Position numbers and translations under genes: made by a program. A stretch of 64,000 nt of DNA from DASRDZ01 sp035569495. GTDB taxonomy: Bacteria > Chloroflexota > Dormibacteria > Aeolococcales > Aeolococcaceae. The stretch spans positions 1 to 64,000 of the forward strand of contig DATMMX010000057.1 of the NCBI GenBank assembly GCA_035569495.1, in the 5' to 3' direction. Positions 25,304 through 33,981 of this stretch are shown here, one piece after another; position 1 is the stretch's first letter; each line of letters begins with the position of its first letter. The notes beneath the pieces are model-generated. The model did not search any database and was not told where the DNA came from. It saw only the letters and a program-made list of their open reading frames with translations.

Positions 25304-25753
25304 TCAGGCGACCTGGCGGCGCACCCGGGGACGAGGCCGCAGCATCGCCTCGCCGCCCGCGGTGAGCAGCAGGAGGTCGAGCGGGTCCTCGTGGAGGTCG
25401 GCGATCTCGTCACGATCGGGGTGGCAGGCGCTGAGCAGGGCGCCCTGCCAGCGCAGCATCGCCGCGTGCAGGCGCACGGTGTCGGACATGGAGAGCACCC
25501 AGGCGGGGACCGGCAGGCCCACGGCCAGCTCGACCTGCGACAGCCAGTCGACAACAGCATCCGACGAGGTCAGCGCGCCGCCGGCGAGATTGAAGCGCTC
25601 CAGCTCGCCGAGCAGGACGTCGATGGCGCGCACCGGGCGGCGGGGGTTGGGCAGGCCGCGGCGGCGCTGCTCGTCGGTGGCGGCGTCGCGCACGGCGCGG
25701 GCGGCGTCGGCCATCGGGGCGATGTGGGCGACGGGGTCGGGGGGCCGGTCCAA
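25304..25753 (-). CDS. Hypothetical helical protein
   Basis: A 149-aa mainly alpha-helical protein without recognised domain. Repeated hydrophobic heptads (AIDVLLGELERFNLAGGAL, DWLSQVELAVGLPV, LDLLLLTAGGEAML) suggest a helical bundle. I start it at TTG 25753 because GAGAGGAGAGG lies 6 bases upstream; upstream extension reads into the divergent sigma-factor promoter. It is divergent from the ECF-fusion gene 170 bases away and could be co-regulated with it, for example as a regulator, but nothing in the sequence proves this. Confidence 0.65.
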   Translation of the reverse strand: MDRPPDPVAHIAPMADAARAVRDAATDEQRRRGLPNPRRPVRAIDVLLGELERFNLAGGALTSSDAVVDWLSQVELAVGLPVPAWVLSMSDTVRLHAAMLRWQGALLSACHPDRDEIADLHEDPLDLLLLTAGGEAMLRPRPRVRRQVA

Positions 25754-25923
25754 GTCCTCTCCTCTCGTTGGAGACACGCGCGATCTCGATGCGACAGGGT
25801 GGCAGGCTTCGGTGGCCTCCCGCCAGGGCCGAACGTCTGGAGCGGATTGGGACCGACGGCCTGACCTGTCATGACACATCCGCGGGGTCGCCTCCGTCTT
25901 ATCGGTTCAAGGCGGAGGAAGAG

Positions 25924-27759
25924 ATGAGTTCGACGGCGAGGATCGACGACCGGCTGCTGGCGGCGCACTACCTGCCGGTGATGCGCCTCTGCCTCAGCCG
26001 CCTGCGCGACCCCAGCGACGCCGAGGACGCCACCCAGGAGGTTTTCCGCCGCGCCCTGCAGCACGCCGGCGGGCTGCGCGACGACCCGCTCCCCTGGCTG
26101 ATCACCGTGGCCAAGAACGTCTGCAACGACGAGCTTCGCCGGCGGCGGCGCCAGGCGGGGATGAGCTGCCCGGACGAGCCCCGGGCTGCCGCGGCTCCGC
26201 CTGACGCCACGCCGGAGGGCGTGGTGGTCGGGCGCATGGCGGTGATGGAGCTGCTCGGCCGCCTCACACCCGGTGAGCGCCGCGCCCTCTCAGCGCGCCT
26301 GGCGGGCGGCGGCGACCCCTCGCCCACCAGCACCACCCGCGTGCTCCTCGCCCGGGCGCGGCAGAAGCTGCGCCAGCACCTCGAGGACTCCCAGTCCGCC
26401 CTGGGCACCGCCACCGTCTCCAGCGCCGAGGCCCTGCACCGGCTGCGCAGCCGCCTGCTCGGTCGCACCCTGCTCGGCTCCGGCCGCGTCGCCGCGCTGG
26501 TCCCCGCGGCGCTGATCATCGGGGTCGCCGGCGGTCCCGGTGGCGCCATGCCCGCCATCGGCGGCATCCCAGGCACCTCCCCCGCGCCACTCAGCCTCGC
26601 CCCCCTCGACGCGGGCTTGACCCGCCACGATCCGGTCGACTCCGCGCCGGGATCCCGCTCCGGGGTGCGGCAGATCAACGTCGGAGCGCTGCGAGCCGCG
26701 GCGCCCGGGGCTCCCGCCGGCGGCGCGCTCCTGCTCCCGCCCCCCTCGGGGCCGACCTGGACCACGCAGGTGCAGCAGGAGGACTACCACCAGGTCTCGA
26801 CCAGCGACATCGAGCCGTCGCCGGCCTACGGGTCGGACCACACCGTGCTGATGATCGGCCAGAACCACCAGTGCGGAGCGGCGATCTGCTCGCAGATCTA
26901 CCGCAGCGGCGACGGCGGCGCGACCTGGACGTTTGTGACAGGAATGGCTGTGACGGACACCCAGGCGGTGCTGCCGCAATCGTTCAGCGCCGGGCACTTC
27001 TACACCGCGGGAAGCGCCGGAGTGGAGCTGACCAAGAACAGCGGGGCCACCTTCGCCACCGTGCTGCCCAACGAGAACGGCACCGCCATGGTGCCGCCCC
27101 CGGCGTCGGGCCTCGACGTCGTCTACAGCACCTCTGACGGGCTGTGGGGCGTCGGCCGCGACGGCAGCCCCACGCTGCTGTCGCTGCTCAACGCCGGGGA
27201 CGACACCGGTGGCACCCCGGTGCTGTTCGCCACGCCGAGCGGATTCACGGTGCTCCAGCCGGTGGCGCCGCCGGCCACGTCGCGCAGCACGGGCACCTAC
27301 CTGGAACGCTGCTCGCCGCAGTGCGGGCCCGACGTTCCGCTGCCGCTGCCGGCGGCGCACTTCAACCTGTTCGCCTCCGCCGACGTCGCCACCGACCACA
27401 CCGTGTACGCCAACGACGGCATGCACCTCGGCGTGTCCCACGACGACGGCCAGACCTTCACCGTCATCCCCGGGCCCAACGCCCTCGACATCCTGGCCAT
27501 CCGGGGCCCCAGCGGACGGCGGCTGGTGGGGTCGCTGGGCATGAACGGGCACTCGCTCGGCTACAGCGACGACGACGGGGCCACCTGGCAGCCGGCCGCC
27601 ATCCCCAACTCCGTGCTGATCAACGCCCAGACGATCACCCAGCTCCGCCCGGGGCGGCTGATCGCCTCGATGATGCGCAGCGACGACTGGGGCTGGTACT
27701 ACTTCGTCTGCTCCAGCGACGGCGCCACCTGGACGGCATGCTCGCCCGACAGCGGCTGA
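25924..27759 (+). CDS. ECF sigma factor fused through a membrane helix to a beta-propeller
   Basis: A 611-aa fusion. Residues about 15-80 are sigma-70 region 2 (YLPVMRLCLSRLRDPSDAEDATQEVFRRAL split over helices 2.1-2.2, then PWLITVAKNVCNDELRRRRR). Residues 105-155 are a shortened region 4 ending in TSTTRVLLARARQKLRQ. A hydrophobic helix follows at about 187-205, then a Pro/Gly linker. An extracytoplasmic propeller (270-611) has Asp-box/BNR motifs SGDGGATWTF, SHDDGQTFTV, SDDDGATWQP and SSDGATWTAC. A sigma factor tethered to its own outside sensor would not need a separate anti-sigma factor. Start by GGAGGAAG before ATG 25924. Confidence 0.87.
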   Translation: MSSTARIDDRLLAAHYLPVMRLCLSRLRDPSDAEDATQEVFRRALQHAGGLRDDPLPWLITVAKNVCNDELRRRRRQAGMSCPDEPRAAAAPPDATPEGVVVGRMAVMELLGRLTPGERRALSARLAGGGDPSPTSTTRVLLARARQKLRQHLEDSQSALGTATVSSAEALHRLRSRLLGRTLLGSGRVAALVPAALIIGVAGGPGGAMPAIGGIPGTSPAPLSLAPLDAGLTRHDPVDSAPGSRSGVRQINVGALRAAAPGAPAGGALLLPPPSGPTWTTQVQQEDYHQVSTSDIEPSPAYGSDHTVLMIGQNHQCGAAICSQIYRSGDGGATWTFVTGMAVTDTQAVLPQSFSAGHFYTAGSAGVELTKNSGATFATVLPNENGTAMVPPPASGLDVVYSTSDGLWGVGRDGSPTLLSLLNAGDDTGGTPVLFATPSGFTVLQPVAPPATSRSTGTYLERCSPQCGPDVPLPLPAAHFNLFASADVATDHTVYANDGMHLGVSHDDGQTFTVIPGPNALDILAIRGPSGRRLVGSLGMNGHSLGYSDDDGATWQPAAIPNSVLINAQTITQLRPGRLIASMMRSDDWGWYYFVCSSDGATWTACSPDSG

Positions 27760-27902
27760 CGGCGACCCCGCGCCGCCCGTAAACGATCGGGCGACGTCGC
27801 GCGTATGCCTTGTACCGGACCCGGCAGATGCGGTTGTGGCCAGGTCCACCCGAGGCAGTGAGGAGGCAGCGGTGCTGAGGCAGCTCCACACCCTCGGGGC
27901 AT

Positions 27903-28442
27903 GTGTGGAGACGGCTCGTGGAGTCCCCCCGGCGGCGCGTCGCCGTCAGCCTGGCGCTGGCATGCCTCGCGCTCAGCACGGTGATGGCGCCCATCCCGGC
28001 GCTTGCGGTGGGCACGGCGCTGCTCTGCACGGGAACGGTGCAGGTCGGCTATGCGCCGCCGATCACGCCGGTGCCGGCGACCGGGCCCACCGTCGTGACC
28101 CTGAGCACCCCAACGCCGCTGGCCTGCACCGGCCCGATGGGCGGCGCCACCGCCACCGTCGCCGTGTCGGGAACGCAGGCGGCGGGAGCGGCGTGCGCCG
28201 GTCTGATCGCCCTGACGGGCATCGGCAGCATCGCGCTCAACGGCGGCGCCCAGACGAGCGTCGCCTGGACGGCCGCCGGGACCGCGGTGGCGCAGTGGTG
28301 GACCTTCGTGCAGGCCATCCCCAGCCCGACGCTCGAAGCGGTGGGCGGGGGGGCCTGGGCCATGGCGGTGTCGGGCGCCCCCGGCTGCGTCGCCGGCACG
28401 GCCGCCGTCCCCTTCCAGGCCGCCCTCTCCATCGTCGCCTGA
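27903..28442 (+). CDS. Secreted hypothetical protein
   Basis: A 179-aa exported protein with GTG start. A basic N-terminus (WRRLVESPRRR), hydrophobic core and AxA-type cleavage site (IPALAVG) form a signal peptide. The mature part is small-residue rich with six Cys spread in pairs, suggesting disulphides. It alternates hydrophobic beta-type segments, with no recognised domain. It follows the membrane sigma/propeller gene by 143 bases and may belong to its regulon. Confidence 0.72.
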   Translation: MWRRLVESPRRRVAVSLALACLALSTVMAPIPALAVGTALLCTGTVQVGYAPPITPVPATGPTVVTLSTPTPLACTGPMGGATATVAVSGTQAAGAACAGLIALTGIGSIALNGGAQTSVAWTAAGTAVAQWWTFVQAIPSPTLEAVGGGAWAMAVSGAPGCVAGTAAVPFQAALSIVA

Positions 28443-28467
28443 GCGCGACCCCCAGGGAGCACCCCGC

Positions 28468-28677
28468 ATGAGCACCGAGAGCCCCCACGGACAGCACGCG
28501 CGGCCGGCCCTGGCCGCCTACCTGCGCCTGCTCGCCGCCTGCCTGGAGGACGAGGCCGACCTCATCGAGTCCGACGGCGCCCGCTGCGAGGACGTGCTGC
28601 GCCGCTTCCGCGACGGGGTGCTCGCCCTCAGCCTGCAGGACGCGCCGCTGGACATCCTGGTCGCCCGGGGCGACTAG
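28468..28677 (+). CDS. Hypothetical small helical protein
   Basis: A 69-aa acidic helical protein (AAYLRLLAACLEDEADLIES and CEDVLRRFRDGVLALSL). AGGGAG lies about 8 bases before the ATG. It follows the secreted protein by 25 bases and converges with the ECF sigma gene, their ends overlapping by 4 bases. No family recognised; the size and helix pattern would suit a small regulator, but that is speculation. Confidence 0.65.
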   Translation: MSTESPHGQHARPALAAYLRLLAACLEDEADLIESDGARCEDVLRRFRDGVLALSLQDAPLDILVARGD

Positions 28678-29240
28678 GCCGCCTGGGCGCGGGCCACGCG
28701 GCGGGCGGCGAGCAGGGCGCGGTCGAGGCGGCAGCGGAAGGCCTTGACCGACATGCCCAGGCGGGCGGCGCTGACCGCGTCGGGAAGGCGGTGGACGTAG
28801 CGCATGGCCAGCACCTCGCGCTGCGCGACAGGCAGGGGGCTGAGGATCTCCTGGAGCTGGAGGCGCATCTCCAGCAGCGCCCAGGGGTCGGCGTCGGCGG
28901 ACTGGGAGGGGTCGTCGAGGAGGCGGGCCTTGCCGTCGACGGAGCGGTCGCGGGCCATCAGGCGGCTGGCCGCCCAGCGCGCGTTGCGCTGCACCACGTG
29001 GGCGGGGTGGGCGGCGAGCAGGTCCTCGTCGCCGCAGCGCAGGCGCTGCAGCACCTGGATGAAGCCGTCGTGCACGGCGTCCTCGGCGAGGGCCAGGTCG
29101 CCGGTGCGGCGGGCGCAGCGGCGGACGGCGTCCTCACCGTAGCGGTGGTACAGCCTGTCGACGGCGGCGGCCGGGCTGGCCACCAGCTCGACGGAGACCT
29201 CGCCGCCGGCCTGGGTGACGTCTGGTGCGATGTGGATCAC
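28674..29240 (-). CDS. ECF-type RNA polymerase sigma factor
   Basis: A 188-aa stand-alone sigma-70-family factor. Region 2 is LYHRYGEDAVRRCARRTGDLALAEDAVHDGFIQVLQRL with the DAVHDGF variant of the usual DxxQ[ED]xF core. Region 4 is LSPLPVAQREVLAMRYVHRL followed by AARLGMSVKAFRCRLDRALL. No anti-sigma gene is adjacent. The GTG start lies just inside a 12-bp palindrome (29243-29254) that could serve autoregulation. Confidence 0.87.
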   Translation of the reverse strand: MIHIAPDVTQAGGEVSVELVASPAAAVDRLYHRYGEDAVRRCARRTGDLALAEDAVHDGFIQVLQRLRCGDEDLLAAHPAHVVQRNARWAASRLMARDRSVDGKARLLDDPSQSADADPWALLEMRLQLQEILSPLPVAQREVLAMRYVHRLPDAVSAARLGMSVKAFRCRLDRALLAARRVARAQAA

Positions 29241-29242
29241 GC

Positions 29243-29254
29243 CACGTATACGTG
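29243..29254. promoter_or_regulatory. 12-bp palindrome upstream of the ECF sigma gene
   Basis: CACGTATACGTG is a perfect palindrome ending 3 bases before the GTG start at 29240. It contains TATACG in the -10 region for that gene. Confidence 0.45.
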
Positions 29255-29308
29255 CGCACAGGGCGGTGCGTTTACACGACCAGCGGGTTTGGTCGCCCCG
29301 CGAGCGTA

Positions 29309-29338
29309 GGGAGGGCCGATCCGGGGACCGGCCCTCCC
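29309..29338. terminator. Stem-loop in the 29255-29587 gap
   Basis: 10-bp perfect GC stem (29309-29318 with 29329-29338) and a 10-base loop, no U-tract. It lies downstream of the minus-strand thiolase gene, so it may terminate its transcript. The rest of this 347-base gap shows no supported gene. Confidence 0.4.
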
Positions 29339-29587
29339 CGACGATTGGGGGTTGGAACCAGGGAAGTGGGGCGCCGGAAGCGGTCCCGCCCGACCGCCCC
29401 GACGCCGTCCCACCGGCGGGTGGGACCGGACGCGGTATGGGGATGCGACGGGCCGCCTGCGCACCGTCGCACCTCCGCGCCCGCCCGGCGCCCGCTGTCT
29501 ACTGGTTAAAGAGCGCTGAGCCGGGAAAAGTCCTCGCCACATCGAAAGATTCGCCGAGGCGGCGGCGCGGCGTGCTGCCGCTGTGCC

Positions 29588-30778
29588 TCAGCGCTCGACG
29601 ACGGTGGCGATGCCCTGGCCGACGCCGATGCACATCGTCGCCATGCCCCGACCGCTGCCGCGCCGGCGCAGGTCCCAGGCCAGGGTGGTGAGCAGCCGCG
29701 CTCCCGAGCAGCCCAGCGGGTGGCCCAGCGCGATCGCCCCGCCGTGCGGGTTGACGATGGCCGGGTCCAGCTCCGGCCACTGGCGCAGGCAGGCCAGGCT
29801 CTGCGCCGCGAAGGCCTCGTTGAGCTCGACGCTGTCCATGTCGCCCCAGCCCATGCCGGCGCGGTCGAGGGCGCGGGTCGCCGCCGCCACCGGGCCGATG
29901 CCGAAGAGGTGCGGCTCGACCCCGCTGGTGGCGCGCGACACGATGCGCGCCAGCGGCTCGCGCCCGGTGCGGCGCAGTGTCTCCTCGTCGCAGAGCAGCA
30001 GCGCCGAGGCGCCGTCGTTGAGCGGCGAGGAGTTGCCCGCGGTGACCGACCCGTCAGCACGGAAGGCCGGCTTGAGCGCGGCCAGCTTCTCCAGCGTGGT
30101 CGCCGCGCGCACCGACTCGTCGCGGGCCAGGAGCACCTCGCCGTCGACGGCGACCGGGAGCACCTCGTCGTCGAACACCCCGGAGTCCCACGCCGCCGCC
30201 GCGTTGCGGTGGCTGCGCAGGGCGAACTCGTCCTGCTCCTGTCGCGAGACCTCGAACATGCTGGCGAGGATCTCGGCGCCCTCGCCGAGCGACACGGTCC
30301 ACTGCTGGGGCATGCGCGGGTTGACCATGCGCCAGCCGAGCGTGGTCGAGTGCAGGGTCTCGTGGCCGCGCGGATAGCCGCTCTCCGGCTTGAGCATCAC
30401 CCAGGGCGCTCGCGACATCGACTCGACGCCGCCGGCGATGGCCACCGACGCGTCGCCGACGGCGACCGCGCGCGAGGCGTCCATGACCGCCTCCATGCCC
30501 GAGCCGCACAGCCGGTTGACCGTCGCCCCCGGCACCGAGGGCGGCAGGCCGGCGAGCAGCACCGCCATGCGGGCGACGTTGCGGTTGTCCTCGCCGGCGC
30601 CGTTGGCGTCGCCGAACCACACGTCGTCGATCTGCCCGGGCTCCACCTCGGGAACCCGCGCCATCAGGCCGCGGACCACCTGGGCGGCGAGGTCGTCGGG
30701 CCGAACCCCGGCGAGCGCCCCGCCGTAGCGGCCGATCGGGGTGCGCACCGCGTCGAGGATGAAGACTTCCCGGCTCAT
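29588..30778 (-). CDS. Acetyl-CoA acyltransferase (thiolase)
   Basis: A 396-aa degradative-type thiolase. Nucleophilic Cys is in VNRLCGSGMEAVMDA, the catalytic His in NPHGGAIALGHPLGCSG and the second Cys in MCIGVGQG. SVELNEAFAAQ is also conserved. Length and the MSREVFILDAVRTPIGRYGG N-terminus resemble PcaF/PaaJ 3-oxoadipyl-CoA thiolases, but acetoacetyl-CoA thiolase cannot be excluded. The start at 30778 is preceded on the minus strand by TACTCT at 10 bases. It is divergent from oligopeptidase B. An acetoacetyl-CoA synthetase is encoded 8 kb away. Confidence 0.93.
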   Translation of the reverse strand: MSREVFILDAVRTPIGRYGGALAGVRPDDLAAQVVRGLMARVPEVEPGQIDDVWFGDANGAGEDNRNVARMAVLLAGLPPSVPGATVNRLCGSGMEAVMDASRAVAVGDASVAIAGGVESMSRAPWVMLKPESGYPRGHETLHSTTLGWRMVNPRMPQQWTVSLGEGAEILASMFEVSRQEQDEFALRSHRNAAAAWDSGVFDDEVLPVAVDGEVLLARDESVRAATTLEKLAALKPAFRADGSVTAGNSSPLNDGASALLLCDEETLRRTGREPLARIVSRATSGVEPHLFGIGPVAAATRALDRAGMGWGDMDSVELNEAFAAQSLACLRQWPELDPAIVNPHGGAIALGHPLGCSGARLLTTLAWDLRRRGSGRGMATMCIGVGQGIATVVER

Positions 30779-30860
30779 GGCGAGGAGCAGAGTAGCGAGC
30801 CCGGCGCCGCCGCTGCAGGCGCGCCCTCGACCCCGAGCGGCTCTGGCAGACTGGCCCGAC

Positions 30861-32936
30861 GTGACCACCACCGAGCCCTCCCCCACCCCGCCCGTCGCCG
30901 AGCGGCGGCCGGTCGTCCACCAGGCCCACGGCGACCGCCGCGTCGACGAGTACGCCTGGCTGCGCGACCGCGAGGACCCGGCGGTGATCGCCCACCTCGA
31001 CCTGGAGAACGCCTACACCGACACCGTGACCGCGCCCGCCGCTGAGGTGCGGCAGCGCATCTACGAGGAGATCGCCGGGCGCGTCCAGCAGACCGACGAG
31101 AGCGCGCTCGTGCCCCAGGGGCCGTGGCTCTACAGCACGCGCACCGTCGAGGGCATGCAGTACCCGATGCTCACCCGCCGTGCCCGCAACGACCCCGGCG
31201 CCGAGGTTCAGGTCATCCTCGACCAGAACAAGCTGGCCGAGGGGCACGACTACCTGCGCGTCGGCGACGTCGCGGTGAGCCCCGACCAGCGCCTGCTCGC
31301 CTATACCGTCGACAACGACGGCAGCGAGCAGTTCACCCTGCGCATCCGCGACCTGGAGACCGGCGAGGACCGCGAGGACCAGGTCGAGCGCGTCTACTAC
31401 TCGCTGGCCTGGTCGGCCGACGGCGGCACCGTGTTCTACACCCGCCCCGACGAGGCGATGCGCCCGTGGCAGGTCTGGCGGCACCGCGCCGGCACCCCGC
31501 AGGGCGCCGACACCCTGGTCTACCAGGAGGACGACGACCGCTTCTTCGCCGAGGTCTCGCGCACCCGCAGCGGCGCGCTGATTCTGGTCAACCTTGGCAG
31601 CAAGGTGACCAGCGAGGTGTGGCTGGTCGACGCCACCCGGCCCGAGGCGCCGCCTCGCGTGGTCGCCGCCCGGCAGCAGGGCCACGAGTACCAGGTCGAC
31701 CACCATCGGGACGCATCGGGCGACACGCTGTTCATCGTCAGCAACGACGATGCGGTCAACTTCCGGCTGATGGCGGCGCCGCTGGCCACGCCCGGACGCG
31801 AGCACTGGCGCGAGGTCATCAGCCACCGCGAGGACGTCAAGCTCGACGGCGTCGACCTCTTCGCCCGCCACATGGTGCTCTACGAGCGCGCCGGCGGCAT
31901 GCGCCGCATCAGCCACGGCGCGGTGGGCTCGGCGCAGACCCGGGTGGTGCCCCAGCCCGAGGAGGTCTACGTCGCCTCGCCCGGCAGCAACCGCGAGTGG
32001 GACACCGACACCCTGCGCTTCGACTACTCCTCGCTGGTGACGCCGCGCTCGGCGATCGACCACGACATGCGCACCGGCACGCGAACGGTGGTCAAGGAGG
32101 AGCCCGTGCTGGGCGGCTACGACCGCGGCCGCTACCTCACCGAGCGGCTCTGGGCGACCGCGCCCGACGGGGTGAGGGTGCCGATCTCCGTGGTGCGGCG
32201 CGGCGACGTCGCGCTCGACGGCACCGCTCCCGCGCTGCTCTACGGCTACGGGTCCTACGAGATCTCCACCGAGCCCAGCTTCAGCATCCCCCGCCTGTCA
32301 CTGCTCGACCGCGGCGTGGTCTACGCCATCGCCCACGTCCGCGGCGGCGGCGAGATGGGCCGCCGCTGGTACGACGACGGCAAGCTGATGCACAAGCGCA
32401 ACACCTTCACCGACTTCATCGCCGCTGCCGACCACCTGGTCAGCAACGGCTATACCTCGCATCAGCGCCTGGCCATCCGGGGCGGCAGCGCGGGCGGGCT
32501 GCTGATCGGCGCCGTGGTCAACCTGCGCCCCGACCTCGCCCGCGTCGCCCTGGCCCACGTTCCCTTCGTCGACGTGGTCACCACCATGCTCGACGACAGC
32601 CTGCCGCTCACCGTCACCGAGTACGAGGAGTGGGGCAACCCCAACGAGGAGGAGGCGTACCGCTACATGCTCTCCTACTCCCCCTACGACAACGTCGCGC
32701 CCGCCGAGCATCCCGCGGTTCTGGCCACGGGTGGCCTGAACGACCCGCGCGTCGGCTTCTGGGAGCCGGCCAAGTGGGTGGCGCGGCTGCGCGAGCGCAC
32801 CCGGAGCCGCCGGCCGATCCTGCTGCAGACGGAGATGGGCGCCGGCCACGGCGGACCCTCCGGCCGCTACCACGCCTGGCGCAAGGAGGCCTACGAGCTC
32901 GCCTTCATGCTCGGCGAGCTGGGCGTCACGAGCTAG
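30861..32936 (+). CDS. ptrB: Oligopeptidase B (S9A prolyl-oligopeptidase family)
   Basis: Cytosolic serine peptidase of 691 aa, cleaving short peptides after Arg/Lys. The N-terminal beta-propeller spans about residues 70-410. The hydrolase domain carries LLYGYGSYEI, AHVRGGGEMGRRWYDDG, catalytic Ser543 in RGGSAGGLL, an Asp region at GGLNDPRVGFWEPAKW and the His in GAGHGG. ISTEPSFSIPRL and the EEWGNP block fit PtrB rather than prolyl endopeptidase. The GTG start at 30861 follows CAGACT by 8 bases. Its 3' end overlaps the convergent CGNR gene by 11 bases. Confidence 0.94.
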   Translation: MTTTEPSPTPPVAERRPVVHQAHGDRRVDEYAWLRDREDPAVIAHLDLENAYTDTVTAPAAEVRQRIYEEIAGRVQQTDESALVPQGPWLYSTRTVEGMQYPMLTRRARNDPGAEVQVILDQNKLAEGHDYLRVGDVAVSPDQRLLAYTVDNDGSEQFTLRIRDLETGEDREDQVERVYYSLAWSADGGTVFYTRPDEAMRPWQVWRHRAGTPQGADTLVYQEDDDRFFAEVSRTRSGALILVNLGSKVTSEVWLVDATRPEAPPRVVAARQQGHEYQVDHHRDASGDTLFIVSNDDAVNFRLMAAPLATPGREHWREVISHREDVKLDGVDLFARHMVLYERAGGMRRISHGAVGSAQTRVVPQPEEVYVASPGSNREWDTDTLRFDYSSLVTPRSAIDHDMRTGTRTVVKEEPVLGGYDRGRYLTERLWATAPDGVRVPISVVRRGDVALDGTAPALLYGYGSYEISTEPSFSIPRLSLLDRGVVYAIAHVRGGGEMGRRWYDDGKLMHKRNTFTDFIAAADHLVSNGYTSHQRLAIRGGSAGGLLIGAVVNLRPDLARVALAHVPFVDVVTTMLDDSLPLTVTEYEEWGNPNEEEAYRYMLSYSPYDNVAPAEHPAVLATGGLNDPRVGFWEPAKWVARLRERTRSRRPILLQTEMGAGHGGPSGRYHAWRKEAYELAFMLGELGVTS

Positions 32937-33519
32937 CCGGCGCCGCCCCACCGCGCTTGCGAAAGCGCCGCGCCTTGTTGCGGTTGCCGCAGACGGCCAT
33001 GCTGCACCAGGCCCGCGAGGCGTTGCGCGACACGTCGTAGTAGGCCCAGGCGCACTCGCTGTCGGCACACACCTTGAGCCGCCGCCAGGTGCCCTCGACG
33101 TCGGCGGCGGCGATGGCGCCGAGCATCCGGGCGATCGCCCGGTCGAGGCCGCGCCCCCCGGGCTGCAGCCGGGCGCCGCCCTCGCGGTCGACCTGCACGC
33201 GCAGGGAGGTGCGCTGCGCCTCGGCGTTGACCAGCGCCGCGGCGGCGAGGTCGAGGGGGTCGCCGTGGTTGGCCTGGAGCAGGGCGCGCAGCGCTTCGCG
33301 GAAGGCGGCCACCCGGGCCAGGTCGGCGGCGCCCAGCTCACCCGCCTCGCCGTCGCTGACCAGGCCGCGCTCGACCAGCCAGGCGCGCAGCGATGCAACG
33401 TCCGGCAGCTCGTCGGTGTTTGGCTTGACGTCGCGGGTGTTGACCAGGTCCTGGAGCAGGAGGAGGTCGCCCGGGGCGCTCGGCTCCGCTTCCGGTGCGG
33501 GATCGGGCGGGGAATCCAT
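32926..33519 (-). CDS. CGNR zinc-finger (ABATE-domain) regulator
   Basis: A 197-aa putative transcription factor. The N-terminal ABATE stress-response domain (LLLLQDLVNTRDVKPN) is followed by a helical region, and the C-terminal treble-clef zinc finger carries VCADSECAWAYYD, RAWCSMAVCGNRNKARRF, the CGNR signature. ATG 33519 is preferred: TATGAT ends 10 bases upstream, a leaderless arrangement. It is divergent from two tiny genes across a palindromic operator, so it probably represses them and itself. Confidence 0.93.
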   Translation of the reverse strand: MDSPPDPAPEAEPSAPGDLLLLQDLVNTRDVKPNTDELPDVASLRAWLVERGLVSDGEAGELGAADLARVAAFREALRALLQANHGDPLDLAAAALVNAEAQRTSLRVQVDREGGARLQPGGRGLDRAIARMLGAIAAADVEGTWRRLKVCADSECAWAYYDVSRNASRAWCSMAVCGNRNKARRFRKRGGAAPASS

Positions 33520-33549
33520 GGCTGAGTGCATCATAACCACTGAGGTTGG

Positions 33550-33592
33550 TTGACAGGTTAGCCGTAACCTGCATACAATAAACGCAGGTTAC
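33550..33592 (+). promoter_or_regulatory. Consensus sigma-70 promoter with 9-bp inverted-repeat operator
   Basis: TTGACA (33550-33555), an 18-base spacer and TACAAT (33574-33579). GTAACCTGC (33564-33572) and GCAGGTTAC (33584-33592) form a perfect inverted repeat centred on the -10, so a bound repressor would block polymerase. The CGNR regulator gene begins 31 bases away on the other strand. Confidence 0.8.
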
Positions 33593-33621
33593 GACCGACC
33601 CAACGGTCCGGAGGACTGGCA

Positions 33622-33828
33622 ATGAACCCCATGCTCACCGAGGCGCTGGTGGCACCCCGCCTGGACGACCTTCGCCGATCCGCCAGGAACTCCGCCAACG
33701 CGCGGGACGCCCGCCAGCCGGTGCGCCCGGTGCCCGTCCCCATGTGGACGAGGACGCTCGCCGCGCCCGGGGCCAGCGCGTCGCTCGCCGCCGAGCCGGT
33801 CGCCACCGGCTGCGGAGACGCGGCATGA
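33622..33828 (+). CDS. Hypothetical small basic protein
   Basis: A 68-aa protein without recognised domain, rich in Arg, Ala and Pro and probably disordered. CGGAGG lies 8 bases before the ATG, and the strongest promoter in the window is 43 bases upstream, so it is very likely expressed. Its stop overlaps the ATG of the next small membrane protein (ATGA), indicating coupled translation. Regulation by the divergent CGNR protein is inferred. Confidence 0.65.
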   Translation: MNPMLTEALVAPRLDDLRRSARNSANARDARQPVRPVPVPMWTRTLAAPGASASLAAEPVATGCGDAA

Positions 33829-33956
33829 TCGAGCTGTTCGTGGTGCTCGCCTTCGCCGTCCTGCTGGTTGTTCCCGGGCTGTTCGGGGTGGACAGCCGCG
33901 ACGGCCGCGACTCGCAGGCCCGTCAGAACCAGGGCTGGGGCGGTCCGTCTCACTGA
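33825..33956 (+). CDS. Tiny single-span membrane protein
   Basis: A 43-aa protein: one hydrophobic helix at residues 2-21 (IELFVVLAFAVLLVVPGLFG) and a polar tail rich in Asp, Arg and Gln. ATG 33825 overlaps the stop of the preceding gene. Together they form a two-gene operon behind the palindromic promoter. No family recognised. Confidence 0.65.
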   Translation: MIELFVVLAFAVLLVVPGLFGVDSRDGRDSQARQNQGWGGPSH

Positions 33957-33981
33957 GCGTTCGACGCGCGCCGCCGATGGC

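Noticed and set aside
29255..29587. Possible RNA gene or short ORFs in the 333-base gap
   Set aside because: No tRNA cloverleaf, no start with a Shine-Dalgarno or leaderless -10, and no recognisable protein; only one stem-loop is supported.
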